Positions 31,841 to 45,446 of a stretch of DNA of 64,000 nt are shown piece after piece. The position numbers were made by a program, and so were the translations under genes. The DNA is from Rhabdophis nuchalis. Taxonomy: Eukaryota > Chordata > Lepidosauria > Squamata > Natricidae. The notes beneath the pieces are model-generated. The model was not told the origin of the DNA and did not search any database. It saw nothing but the letters and a program-made list of their open reading frames with translations. The stretch spans positions 203,552,462-203,616,461 of the forward strand of contig CM077644.1 in NCBI GenBank assembly GCA_039707465.1. Reading direction: 5' to 3'. Each line of letters begins with the position of its first letter. Position 1 is the first letter of the stretch.

Positions 31841-32128
31841 TTATCTTGTTAATGTGGTGTTCAGCATGGTCCATGCTGCCCACTTCCCTTCTGTTTGGTC
31901 CAACATCTGAGCCAATATTGTGCACTCATGGGGTGAACTTGGCAGTAGCAAAGCCCAGATGCTGAGCTCTAACATGTCATTTTCCACGAGCAGCATCTGG
32001 GTGTTTGGTTGGCCTTTTATCAGGCTTATGCTGGCTGTCATGGTGGCTATACAAAGCCTCAATAGTTGGCATAGGTTCAGCCTGCTGGAATATTTTGTTC
32101 TTCTGAATATCAACTTCTCTTTATTCAT
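31841..32128 (-). other. Unidentified 95-codon frame
   Basis: The product would contain IATMTASISLIKGQPNTQML and TILAQMLDQTEGKWAAWTM. The frame is less AT-biased than its flanks and looks like decayed coding sequence, perhaps of an unrecognised retroelement or a processed pseudogene. I cannot name a family, and no splice sites or upstream signal support a host gene. Confidence 0.25.
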
Positions 32129-32164
32129 GTTTAATAAACTTACATTTTCCAGGTTTGCACATGA

Positions 32165-32909
32165 AAGTGAAGTACCATGAAGTCTTTTTCACATAACTCA
32201 ATCTTTAAAAAAAGGCTTAAGTAATATTGCCTTCCGGGACATGGAAAGATGCAGATGGCAATAGCTGGTGGTAGCAAAAAAAAGAAAAGAAAAAGTAAAT
32301 ACATGAAGAATAAAGAATAAGCAAAATTCTTTCTCTCACCCCTCCCCTCCAAATTGTGTAGAACTTACAGCAGCTCAAGTACTTCCAAACAGTAGAAATT
32401 CCCACAGTGGAAATTACATTTCAGCATCTGGAGTGAATAAACCTTCAATGGCTCGAAGTTACTCATAATATTTTAGAGAAGCAGAGGAATAGACATGATA
32501 GTGATGTAAAATGTATCACACAAAAGGACAGAACCAAAATCTCCTCCCTTCAGGCTTGAGGATTTGCATATGTCTATGTATTTTCCTCAATAATACTCAG
32601 CATACTTTTAAGAAATATGCTACAGTTTTTGTACAGTAGGTTTTTTGCCTCAGAGTGCTAAAAAAAATTATCCTGCTGATTATGAGCAATTGTGCCTTGG
32701 GAGGTACACAAATAGAGTTAAGGAGTGAATTCTTAAGTTTCCTCACTGCTTGTTGGCTCAGAAAGCAGTTTTTATCAAAAATTTAGCACAGTCCTGGATT
32801 TCTACTTCTTCTGCTTGTAGATTACTTATATAGAGGCACTCAGCTATGGGAAATAAGGTAGTTCCTACTTTGAAATTTTGTTTATGTCATTCTCTATAAT
32901 TTTAATATG
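32165..32909. other. AT-rich spacer, nothing identified
   Basis: No gene or repeat was recognised. Confidence 0.4.
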
Positions 32910-33503
32910 CTACATAGATAGAGGATTGGAATGGAAGGGAGAAATGGAATCACTGACTGACTTCTCCAGGGCAGGTATAAGAGAACACCTATAGCAGAAC
33001 GGGTTTGTATATGTGGTAAAAGAGAAGTGGAAGATATCTCACACGTTCTACTACACTGCGAGCTATACAGAGCTTGCAGGTCTGCATATATTCTTCCCTT
33101 ATTAGAGAGATTACCAGGGAGGGCAGGCAATTTTTATCTGGACTTCCTCCTCCAGGACACGAACCCAGCTACTACGCATGCAGTGGCAAAATTCTGTGCT
33201 TCCGCAATGTCCATAAGAAAAAAATTGGTTATAGAAGGATAGTTGTGATCTTGTACCAATCATTTGGACATATCTCTAACAATTTCTGGACCATGGTTTT
33301 TACATACATACTTAATGCTTTTGCACTTAGGTAAACCAGCAAATGACCTGAACAAAATGAGAACATGTATGCTACTTTCCACTTATAATGCTGACATTTT
33401 TAAAATTATATCTTAAAATTATATCTTTTTAATATATGGTTAAATGTAACATGTATTGCTGGTCTTTGACCGTAATAAAGATTTATTCTATTCTATTCTA
33501 TTT
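32910..33503 (+). mobile_element. LINE 3' fragment (CR1/L3-like) with TTCTA tail
   Basis: The C-terminal frame reads ERVCICGKREVEDISHVLLHC (a CxC...H...C knuckle), then RSAYILPLLERLPGRAG and TTHAVAKFCASAMSIRKKL. It is followed by a short 3' UTR with GACCGTAATAAAGATT and a TTCTA array (33484-33502, about four units). Snake CR1/L3-like LINEs are known to seed AATAG-type pentamer microsatellites, which this resembles. The clade is not certain. Confidence 0.6.
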
Positions 33504-33504
33504 G

Positions 33505-34009
33505 AATCACTGACAGGTCAGTTTTCAATCTGAGTGACCTTTACAATCATTCTATCACTAGTTGCTCAAGTACAGCATTTTTGGAAGGTTGGTAGTTAGA
33601 GACAATTTTAGAAAGTTTACTTGTGTTTTCCATTTCCTTCTTAAGAAGTTGATAAAAGTTTTTTTTTCCAATCTTAACTAATGGTTTGTCTAAAAGACTA
33701 CATTTTCTTTTATGAAAAAGATGAATGAATTCATATTTTCTACTTGTCCATTTGTTTGGCACAAAATGTCCTCAACCTATCTTCTTGACATTTTCCAGAG
33801 AGACTTCTCATTATAGCATCTTTTTTATTGCAAATTTCATTACATTCTGCCTCAAAACATATTGACATTTACAAAAGCAGTTTTAGAAGTTATATGGTAT
33901 GAAAGCAACAGAACTTATTGTATTTAACTTTAACTTATTTCTTTCATGTAAAATGTTCCTAATTTTTTTCAATTCATTTTAACAATGAAATATTAAGAAA
34001 ACAACAACA
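33505..34009. other. AT-rich spacer, nothing identified
   Basis: No frame or family was recognised. Confidence 0.4.
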
Positions 34010-34650
34010 CAATAGGAGATGGTGCTAGATTTCCGGAAGCACAGAGAGGACACTGCCCCACTGTGTGGAGAGGGTTTCCTCTTTTAAATTCTTAGGAGTG
34101 CTTATTAGCCAAGATCTCACCTGGAAAAAACAATACGTCTCTGGTGATTGGAAAAGCCCAACAGAGACTTCATTTCCTTAGACTCCTGTGGAAAAATCAG
34201 GTGGAACAATGGCTGATGACCTCTTTCTATCGGTCCACCATAGAAAGTGTTCTCACATATTGTATCACAGTGTGGTATGCTGGTTTAGCAGTTGCAGAAA
34301 GGAAGGCACTACAGAGAGTGATCAATCAAGAAACCATTGGTTGCCCTCTGACCTCACTGGATAACATCACCAGATCTCGCTGCTTTAGCAGAGCAAGGAA
34401 GATTCTCAAAGATGATTCACACCCTGGTTGGTATCTATTTGCACTTCTACCATCAGGCAGAAGATATCAAAGTATAGCCAGCCGAACAAACAAGTTTAAA
34501 GATAGCTTCTATCCTTGGGCTGTGAGACTTTTAAATCCAACTGCAATTACTCCATGCACATGCTAGTTTTTTCTTTTCTCTTTTTTTGTTTCTGTTATAA
34601 TTTTTCACCAGTGAAGTTAAAACCAATTTCATTGTAATTTTAGTAGATTA
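34010..34650 (+). mobile_element. L2/Rex-like LINE C-terminal fragment
   Basis: FLGVLISQDLTW (34090 region) precedes the open frame 34144-34566, which reads SFYRSTIESVLTYCITVWYA, ERKALQRVI, GCPLTSLDNITRSRC, ARKILKDDSHPG, LLPSGRRYQSI and NSFYPWAVRLL-like residues. This is a known LINE pol C-terminus distinct from the GC-rich L2 copies here. The 3' UTR contains AACCAATTTCATTGTAA. A 3' tail of the same type seems to lie on the minus strand at about 61.97-62.03 kb. Confidence 0.75.
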
Positions 34651-34751
34651 TTAGATTATTATTGTCGTTGTTGTTGTCATAAATACACATTAAAAAAAGT
34701 GGCTTTCTGGAATAATTTTCCAAAATTTGTATGAGCTCCAATGAGAGCAGA

Positions 34752-35070
34752 TAAAGATAAAGGTTTCCTTGTCCAGACATGTCCTGCTCTAGGGCATGGT
34801 ACTCATCTCTGTTTCTTGGCTGAGAAGTCAGTGTTGTCTGAAGGCATTTTCTGTAGTCCTATGGCCAGCATGGCAATATGCCAAAGGTGCACGGAATGCT
34901 GTTTCCTTCCCACTGAAGTGGAACCTATTCATCTATTTGCATTTTGTCTGCTTTTGAACTGCTAGGTGGGCAGGAACAGAAATCACCCTACTGTGTGGCA
35001 CTCTCAAACCCAGGCTGTCCTCTTTCCAGCTGACAAGGTCAGCTTCTTTAACCACTGAGCCGTTGTGCCT
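34752..35070 (-). mobile_element. Sauria-type tRNA-derived SINE (minus strand)
   Basis: The left end AAAGATAAAGGTTTCC is the inverse of the GGTAAAGG-type Bov-B-like tail. The right end, read inversely, gives GAGGCACAACGGCTCAGTGG (box-A region). The middle matches the SINE at 41.03-41.39 kb (ACGGAATGCTGTTTCCTTCC, GAACTGCTAGGTGGGCAG). It is diverged; box B is replaced or eroded. Confidence 0.7.
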
Positions 35071-37748
35071 CTTTTTCCAAAGAGAGTGGCACAAGGCAAA
35101 TCTGGCTACTGTCAGAAGCAAAATAGCAATAAAATTATGTAATCTTTAGATGTTTGGGCTGAGATATTTGGGCTTTACTCCTTGAACTTCAAATTCCGAC
35201 TGTGTCCCTGGAGCCACAATCCAAATTATATTTCAAATTCATTATTAATTGTTGGTAAAAACAAAACTATTACACATACTTCCGTTGGCTTTGTGCATTT
35301 GAAATCATATCATTATTTTAACTGAAATGCTTGAAAAAATCATAAATGCTGATTTAACTTATGGTATTTTCGACTCAATTTACATGGACACACTTAACAG
35401 TGGCGGGGGGGGGGGGTCAAAGTGCACAGCTTTAAAAAACTGTGTGTTTTTAAGTGTTAAGGTAAATTATTAATGTATCAAATTGGAAACTGGAAACCTT
35501 TTTCTGTTGAGCTTCTTTTTTACACTGATATTACCAAAAAGCTCTATGCAAGTTTTTGCCACCACACATTGAGCTTAATAGAAGATGAGAGACTTTGGCA
35601 CAAACTAATATTCTGCCGACAGCATCTTTATACACACAACTACTAGAAGAGTCATTGTGTGCTTTGTCTGAAGGGAGTTCTAAACCCATATTTCAAGGCA
35701 TTTACAGCCGTGGATATTAGCTGGTGTAGCAAAGCAGAACAGGTGATGCATAATTCTCGACATCTTCATGCACATTGGTTGACTGATGCAAAATGATATA
35801 AGTACATAATTAGATTCATCTGCGTGATGACATTATAACACACGCAACACTATTTCAATGTTATTGTAGTTCTTACCAGAGTTCTCTGTTTATACCTCTA
35901 ACCATGACTAGGAAGTTTGCTAGAGCTGCCAATCCTTTTAACTCTGAACATGCTGAGAAAAATGAAGTTAACAGGAAAAATGCTATCAGTAAGGGAAGAT
36001 TTAGTTATCCAAATAAAATGAACATTTGGAAACCAGAAGTATTGATTTGTTTTTTAAAACCAAAATTGAAAATGAACAATCTATTTCAGATTTTCACTAG
36101 TTAATATTTGAAATGGAAACCATGTCAACATGTTGGGTGCCTTGCAGAAATGTTGCCTCTTTGCGAGGTGACATGTGACACGTATCTCAGGCAGGGGCTG
36201 ACAATCCTGTTCATTAATTTTATCACTAACATAAACTTTTAATATGCATATGATCAGTATATGGGACTTTCAGGGCAGTTTAAAATGTCTGTAACCTGTA
36301 ATTACTGTCCTTGTACTTGATTATAATAATCTGATTGCAATTATTCAGTGATTTTAATACAAGCCCCAAGCTACATAACAATAATTCAAGTGCAGTGATT
36401 GGGAACATGTTTCTGTTTGGCTGTGAAATTATGTTTTAATCCAGATTGATTCAAGAAACTTCGCATAGTTTTCTTCATGTAATTAAGGCTCACTTGTACA
36501 GCAGTATAGAATAGCAAAACTGATTTAATTTAATGTAAATATCCTATGGAAGTCAAAATGGATCATGAATATGAATTTCCAAGATCTTTATAATAAAAGA
36601 TAGCATAAGATGACTTGTTTATCTTTGAATTATACAGATGTTTTGATACAAAGAATTATTTAAAGAAATGAGATAACTTTTTTCCTGGGGGTAATGAATT
36701 TAGGAATAATGAACACTATTAAGATATAGACATGCAAAAAGGTCAGTGGTTTTTTTTTGTCTTGGTTTGCTTATTATCTTGAAACTCTGGTTCAAACAAT
36801 AAATTCAGATCTCAACAAACCTCAGTCTAAATTGAGATTAATTTGATTTTTTTTAAATGATCAAATTGATTGATTAGTCACTTCTAGTAGTATTTATTTA
36901 TATCATCTATATCTATATGTGCTATCTCTATCTTCCACATTCTCCATTTCCTACATTTTTCAACCCCCCCCCCCATCTCTACTGAAATGCTGCTACCTGC
37001 TTCTCTCTCTCAAGGAAACCAACTCTTTTGAAACCTTGTCATCCTGTAAATCCAAGGATCCATTAGCCTCCAGCTGTCTCCAATCACTCTTAAGCAGGTG
37101 GCTTGATAGAGCCTTTAGTTCACTTCTGTTTGTCTACCCTATCGATTTCAGGCCTAACTAACCAGCTGAACACTCCACCTATTTATCTCCCATAAAACAC
37201 TGGCTATTAATACTAAAAAAAATGATGTTTACCAAAATTTTGTAATAGATTTGGTTCTTTACTCTGTATTATATTACAGATGTTGATCAGTAAGAAATAT
37301 TCATTATAATAGTGCATACTTCAAACATATTTCCAAGAGTATTTCTGGCTGTCCCAGGACTACAAAAAAGCACTGATCTCATTTTGTTGATTTCTAAATG
37401 CTGGGAAAATGGATCCAAAGGATTTAATGAGTCATATTAAAATTGCTTTAAAGTTGTGTTTACATTTCATTGCTGCACATTCTAAGAAAACCTCTTCCAA
37501 ATCACATCTACAGTGCAGGATGCTGTAAGTAGTGAATCTTACAGACAGAGATAGATTTCTAGAATAAAAAAAATAGCAAGAGAGTCACTGATTTAGAAAA
37601 TGTAATAGATTCCATTCTTACTCAAATCACTAATTTATTCAATAGCACAAACATGTCCAGACTAAAATACAGACAAAATATCTTACAAGTGAATTAGGGT
37701 GCTGAACTGACCTAAGGTATCATTAGGTGAATGTTATGCTTTAGCCTT
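35071..37748. other. Low-repeat AT-rich DNA
   Basis: No transposon longer than a fragment was recognised. Poly-G at 35406-35416 and poly-C near 36965-36976 are the only simple repeats. Segments around 35690-35860 and 36200-36420 look complex and balanced, as conserved non-coding DNA can, but this is only an impression. No exon was found. Confidence 0.35.
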
Positions 37749-38239
37749 TCCTAGCATAAGGTGACCAGATATTCAAAGTCCCAAAGCGGGACACCGTCCA
37801 CAGGCGGGGGGCACATGCTCGGGCGCGTCACGCACCTGCGCAGAGAGCATCAGGGCCGAGGAGGGGGGCTGCGCACGCGCCGGCACGTCACGCGCCTGCG
37901 CAGAGGGCATTGGGGTCGGGGCGTGCTCCCACCCGTCCCTGCGGGGCCCTCTTTAAAGGCAGCGGCGGCAGCGCTGCCTTTAAAGAAGGCACCACGGGCG
38001 CAGGTGGGAGCACGCCCCCCGCCCTGACGCCCTCTGTGCAGGTGCATGACGTGCTGGAACGCGTGTGGACCCCCCCTCCTCGGCCCCGACGCCCTCCCCG
38101 CCCGAGCCAGCGCTCAGAGGCGCGTGCCTCTGAGCGCATACAGGGTGCCCGCCCCTGCCCGTGGCGGGGCGCGGGACATCTGAAGCTGAACCGGGACTGT
38201 CCCGCCAGAAGCAGGACGTCTGGTCACCTTATCCTAGGA
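37749..38239. mobile_element. GC-rich foldback hAT-like element with 8-bp duplication
   Basis: The element at 37757-38231 starts TAAGGTGACCAGA and ends with the exact inverse TCTGGTCACCTTA. Flanks are TCCTAGCA (37749-37756) and TCCTAGGA (38232-38239), 7 of 8 identical. Subtermini carry CCCAAAGCGGGAC and GAAGCAGGACGTC. The interior is very GC- and CpG-rich and folds back: GGCGTGCTCCCACC pairs with GGTGGGAGCACGCC around a centre at CTTTAAAGGCAG...CTGCCTTTAAAG. The frames on both strands encode no recognised protein. Confidence 0.85.
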
Positions 38240-39770
38240 ACACAATAATATCATGTATGTTAGTAGGCCTAAGCTCTCCAAAATGCTACAAAATTGTGCA
38301 GCTGGGATATATCTTTTTTTTTTAATTGAAATATATTGTTTATATCCTTGTTCTTTAATTTCAAAGTGCATAGCAAAGTTATATTTACATGAACATTCTT
38401 TGGTTTTTTTCCAAGGTTGGCATTTCTTTTGATAGATTATGTACCTCGTTTAATGTGTAACACACAATACACAGGTTATAGTATGAAGAAGTTATACTTG
38501 TTTAAATCATAAACTCCAATGCTTTCCTATTTACTTCTACCGATACATACCCATTTCAATTTGAGAACAGAAAATAGGTGTTTAAAATGCACATTTAAGA
38601 GCCATCCTTTCTTAAGAGATATTAAGGACAGATAATTTGTAAGCTCTAATACACTATGCTATCTAGTAGTAAAAGGGAAGCATTTTAAAAAGAGAAGTGT
38701 TCTTCCCCAGGTAATTCCCCAGGTAATTACTACAAATAAAATAGGACAAAATCAGTTCAATCTCCTGTGCTGCTGAAGTTTCTTGATTATTATTTTTTTA
38801 GCATTTTCCAATTCAAAAAAAAAATTCTTTTAGGAAGGATTCAAAACCATTTGCTACTCCTGCCTCAGGTTCATACTGTCTCATAGTAACTAACTAAAGG
38901 ACTCAATTTTTTATTTTATTAAAGTGGCATTTAAAAAGTGCACAGGCATATTCTATAATAAAATATTACCCTGTGTAAATTATTCTGTGTTATTACTAAT
39001 CTCTGTGACTCAAATAAACTTTGCCCTCTTTATCTTAAAACAAATTAGATACACTTTTAAATACCATTGAGAATAATCTAATATTAAGATATTTTAACAA
39101 TATAAACAGAAAGTCCATGTTGAAGTAATTCAAATCAGCAGTTTGCCTTTCTAATTTTTTTACATTTAAATAGATAATGTGATGAAATACCAATTCACCA
39201 CCAGTGGTGATGCTAATTTTTAGTGTATTTTTTCTAATTTTAACCTATCTCATATCATGAGCAAATGACATTATTCAAGAATCAACTATGGATCTGCGTC
39301 TAAAAAGCTTTGATTGATCAAAGTGATGATGTACAGTAAAGAACAATATCAGTAGATTCATTTGGTGAGTACTAAAACACACCATAGATTGTAACTTGTA
39401 AGAAATGGAAATTGAATTAACAAATTAAAATACAATACAATAAATCCAGAAAATATGGACATGGCGAATTGTCTGAAAAGATCCCCAGTAATTTCTTACC
39501 AAAGTTTGAAGCAGAACAATCAAGTTCTAGAACAAACACACACACACACAAAATTCAGTATCTTGCAGCTGCAAGTTTTTAATTCATTAACTCAAAACAA
39601 TCTCTCCTTTTGAGAAGAATCTATGTGTATTCCTTTTGAATTTCTTCTCATAATGAATGTGTTATATACTCCTATATCACAGTTTCTCCAGGAAAGTACA
39701 TATTTTGAGTATATATCTTGAGAAATGAGAAAGAATTTGCTTAATGTAGAAATTCAGATCTTGACTTTAT
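38240..39770. other. AT-rich spacer, nothing identified
   Basis: A short duplication of CCCCAGGTAATT lies at 38706-38730. No gene or repeat family was recognised. Confidence 0.4.
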
Positions 39771-41024
<1,254 letters not shown>

Positions 41025-41392
41025 CAATGGGAATGCAGTGGCTCAGTGTTTCAGTGGCTAAGATGCTGAGCTTGTTGATCAGAAAGGTCAACAGTTCCAC
41101 AGTTCGAATCCTTAGAGCCGTGTAACGGAGTGAGCTCTTGTTACTTGTCCTGACTTCTGCCAACCTAGCAGTTCAAAAGCATGCAAAAAATGCAAGTAGA
41201 AAAATAGGAACCATGTTTGGTGGGAAGGTAACAGTGTTTTGTGCACCTTTGGCATTTTGTCATGCTAGCCACATAACCACGGAGACTCTTCAGACAGCGC
41301 TGGCTCTTTGGCTTTGAAACGGAGATGAGCACTGACCCCTAGAGTTGGGAGTGACTTGCACATATGTGTGTGGGGAACCTTTACCTTTACCT
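41025..41392 (+). mobile_element. Sauria-type SINE with Bov-B-like tail
   Basis: The tRNA-like head has GCAGTGGCTCAGTG and the box-B-like ACAGTTCGAATCC. The body reads CGTGTAACGGAGTGAGCTC, GTTTGGTGGGAAGGTAACAG and GAAACGGAGATGAGCAC. The tail GTTGGGAGTGACTTGCACAT then GGGGAACCTTTACCTTTACC is the Bov-B LINE-like end that would let Bov-B enzymes copy it. It is near full length and moderately diverged. Confidence 0.85.
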
Positions 41393-41640
41393 TATAGGAT
41401 ATCTATTTCGAGTTGTAAAGAAGCTCATTCTCTGTCATTTATTTATTAAATTCATATGCTGCCTATGTCACTGTTTCAGTGAAACTGGTCTACTTGAAGA
41501 ATATTTAGAAATATGAAATATATGCTAATTGATAAACTCAATTGTTAAGTGAAGAAACTCAAATATTCTTCATTTATTTGTTTAACATGAAAGTACATGG
41601 GTTAGATTTTGTGAATAAGAGATGCATAACAGATGCATGC

Positions 41641-41700
41641 TTTCCTTCCTTCCTTCCTTCCTTCCTTCCTTCCTTCCTTCCTTCCTTCCTTCCTTCCTTT
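41641..41700 (+). repeat. (TTCC)n microsatellite
   Basis: About 14 near-perfect TTCC units followed by TTTC/TTTA decay. Confidence 0.95.
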
Positions 41701-41719
41701 TCTTTCTTTATTCTTTTTC

Positions 41720-44700
41720 ATGGTATTAAAAAGGAATAATATTTAATATATATAATTTTGTGCTCCTTTTCAGACTGTACTATAATCTTTTTATTTTTCA
41801 ATTTACTCTTCAGTGGGGGAGGGGGTTAACATTAGTACTATAAGTGAAATTTCTGAAGACCAATTGAATGTAAAAAAGATTTCCTCTCATTATGATGTAA
41901 ATTATTACTTATTTTGTACCTTGCGTTCTGTAAAGCTTGTAATGACATCAAACATATATAAAATGCAGTTCTGATGTCCCTGCTAATATTAATAAAAAAG
42001 GATTTAGGGTTGTACAAAATCGCAACCCAGTGATAACAAGAAATGGGTGATTAAATTTGTAATACTATACCATTGTTCCTTGGCAAAATAAGTGGATCTA
42101 ATGCATAAGATGACACTGAGCAGACAGTCAGAAGTGCATATACTCATAGCATTTTCAGCAGTTAAAAATATAAAATATTAAGGAATGTCATTTGCCTACT
42201 TGTCAAATGAAAGACTTTTTTTGTAGGAAAAAAAATGAGATGCAAGGTGGGAAATCGCCTTGATGGTTCATTTCAGTTTAAATTACTGACAGGGCAAAGG
42301 TTTGAACTCAGCTTCAAAATATTTGTCAAGCCTGATGCTTTCTCCTGTAATGAGCCCAGAAGTGTGATCCTGTAAGAAGGTCTTATCCAAGCAGTAGTTC
42401 CACATCAAGAATCAGTAATTAAGACTTGAAAAGTATTATGAAGGTTTATTCATTTATTAACTTCGATTGCGTGATGTGGGAAAAGATTTTTCAATTCCTT
42501 TTTTGAGCTCTAATGAGCACATTTCAAGAGATTACTACCACCTCCTTAATTTAACCAACTTCTCAGCCACTGCTCCAAAGGAATCACATGAGTACTTGAC
42601 CTCTGTAAGATTTTAAGAAGAAAAACAAACTTCATAAAACTTAATCACATTAGTTAAATCTGGAAGGATGTTTTAAATGCTCCTCCTAAGCCACCAATTT
42701 CTATTACCTGAAACCCATCAACATAATCCTTCCTTAGGAAGAAAGGAATAAATCAAATTGAAAAGATTTGTAATTGAATTATCCACAGTCTCAAGGCAAT
42801 TAGAACCATTTTTATTGGACACCTAGCTATAACCTTGACTGTTTTAATTAGTTCATCAAGTCAGATAATAAGAAAATGCAGGGACATTTTTGCAGGGTAG
42901 TAAATTGAAACGAGTTAATATTGTTGATACTCTGTGATCCACACAAAAAAAAATGGAAGTAATATGCATAGAGATAATGCAGAAAATGACAATACCAAAA
43001 TTCGTAGAATTTTTCTTGTCAGGGAAAAGGTTTGTACTTTAACCTTCTCCTTGATTTACTAATTTTTGTAAGAAAAGAATCATTTTATATGGAGAAGCTA
43101 ACAACCCACTGAAGCTCCTTGGCAACTCAAGCTAGTTATCTCAATCAGAGTTAGGCTAAAGTGTTAATTAACAGAAATCATGATATTTTATCTTGACCTA
43201 CAGTAAAGCTGCAAAGGGTATTTCAGTTGAACAATTATATTAAAATTGTTCATGTGATTTCATCTGAATTTGGCACTGATACTTCTTATATGTGTGTAGC
43301 ATTGCAATTTATGACTAAAACTCTGTTCTTCTCCACCCATTCCTTTGCAGATACACCAACCTCATAAGAGATATGTAAGAGATAAATAAAAACCCTGCTA
43401 TTAGAAAGAAAAAGAAAAGAAAGGGAGAAATATATAAAGTCACTTTGTAACTTTAAAATCTTAGCATTGTAAATACAGCATAGAGCTGCCTTGTTTGCAA
43501 CATCCAGAAGATAGCTGTTTGGTTAAATTAAATATCACAGAATGGCACAGATCTGTTACAATTTCTCTAGGCTCTGAGTGCATAGCATTTGAAGAATTAT
43601 TATTTTATGAACTTCTGAGTATCCTGTTGTATAATGTGATGTATGCATAAAAGACAGAAGTAGAGGCAGTCATTGAGCTTACAACCTGCACACATAAAGA
43701 TTAAAAAAAACCCTGCTTTTGGCTAAAAACATTTATGTATTTCTTGAAAATTACTTGAATTCCACAGCAAAGCCCTCTAAAACTTTTCCCTGGACTTTTC
43801 CTGGCCTCTGTGGGAATTTCCAGTCATTTATCAGAAATATTGGAGAGTTGGTTTAAGAAGTTTCTAGATTTTCCTTGCCTCTGATTTTTAAAGGACAATA
43901 CTTTCTCCTGACCAAGAAAATGTGTGTGGGCGGAGAAGGGGAGAACAGGGGCATCTGCCTTGATTTCCATATATGACTGAAGTCAGGCCTTCCCTGGTGA
44001 TAATTCTGTTTGAAATTTGCTTGTGCATTTTGGGGGTAAAGTTGGTTGGCATTATAGAATGAGTGTTATTTAAAGTCTAATGGAAAAAGGCTCAGAACAA
44101 GTTAATAGAATAACTCTTGAATAAAAAAACTGCAATATAAGTCTATAGATATTTGGGAGTGATGGCTATTCCCTAAACCAGTAATCAAAATCAAAGGCTA
44201 TTTTTAAATATATTTAGGTGTATATATAGTAATTAACATTTCAAAAATCTAGAAAATGTAAATTGCATATGAAAAGCAGCTTTGATTGGATTAGGAACTA
44301 TTTTAAGATAACAATTCGACAGTTTCTAAGTATAAGCTACAGATAAAGCAATCAAAGTGGTCAACAGGAAAATGTTATTGTTATATCCTCATTAGACTTC
44401 ATTAACTACAGCCAGGTCCTACAAGGCATAATAGTCTGTTTGACATAAGTAATAATTGTTACCTTATGATTGGATCCTTTATTGTTTTAAGTCAAAAATG
44501 CTAAGGTACCGTGATTTTTTTTTTAAAAAATACTCAGCGATTCTAAACACTAAATGGAGATAGCAGTGGAAGCACTGACAGGAAAATATACTGCCCAATT
44601 GAAAATATTGAAAGAATGTTTAACATGAAATACAATTATCTGTTCCTGGATTGGATAAAGCATTGCAGCATCATGATTCCATACATTCCAGCATCTTCAT

Positions 44701-45446
44701 TTTATATATACGTAACAATTTTCTTCTTCCTGGTCATTCTTATCCACTCATACCAATTGCTGTTACCTTTTGCACAGTATCTTGAAGTAAGAAAAATTTA
44801 GTTTGTTGTTTTAAGAACATTGAAAACAGAGCTCACCTTTTATGGCCTATAGTAGACCATTGCAAGAAAGCAGCAAGAGGATAGCTATTTACAGAAAGTG
44901 AGGCAAGTACTTTCTTTAGTCAAAGCAACATTAGTATGTCACTTACACTTATTTATTTTCCTTTACTAACAAGCTAATATAGTTTCAGTCAAAGTGTGCT
45001 GAAACTTTACCTTCATTTGAGGTGACACCTTACCTATGGGAAAGACTCTGAGAAACAACATCATTTTTTAACACAATTGGAAAAAAGAGACATGTTGCTG
45101 ATAGATATGCTGCTGTTTCCAGTTAATAATTCCCTTCTAAGCCCTTGTCACTGCTTTTTTCATTAAGAGTTAAATGTTAATATTATGGGGCTTCAAAAGG
45201 CTACAATTAGGAAAGAAAAAATATATTAAATGCCCACTGACATTCAGATCCTAGTGGAAAAGTACAGAAATACAAAATCAAATGGTGCACACCTCCCTCT
45301 CCTTTCTTAAGCTAAACTTTGTTCTAAAATTCTATTTTATATGCATAAGGAAAACAGAAAAAAAAAACCAGCAGGAAAAGCCCTACATATTTACCTTAGA
45401 ACAGATATATTCTGTTATTTACAATTTATTATATCTCCTAATAAGA
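41720..45446. other. Longest low-repeat stretch of the window
   Basis: 3.7 kb with almost no recognisable repeats. Blocks at about 42240-42420, 42500-42620 and 42780-42900 are complex and not obviously decayed, and are the best candidates here for conserved non-coding DNA. No coding exon was recognised on either strand. Confidence 0.35.

Noticed and set aside
37761..38248. Overlapping frames in a GC-rich block
   Set aside because: They fall inside a non-coding foldback transposon; Pro/Arg/Gly-rich translation is a composition effect.
39425..39440. Possible CR1 pentamer tail (AATACAATACAATA)
   Set aside because: Only three units and no CR1 3' UTR motif beside it.
41040..41110. Possible tRNA gene (box A and box B like motifs)
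   Set aside because: The motifs belong to a SINE head; no complete cloverleaf and the Bov-B-like tail follows.
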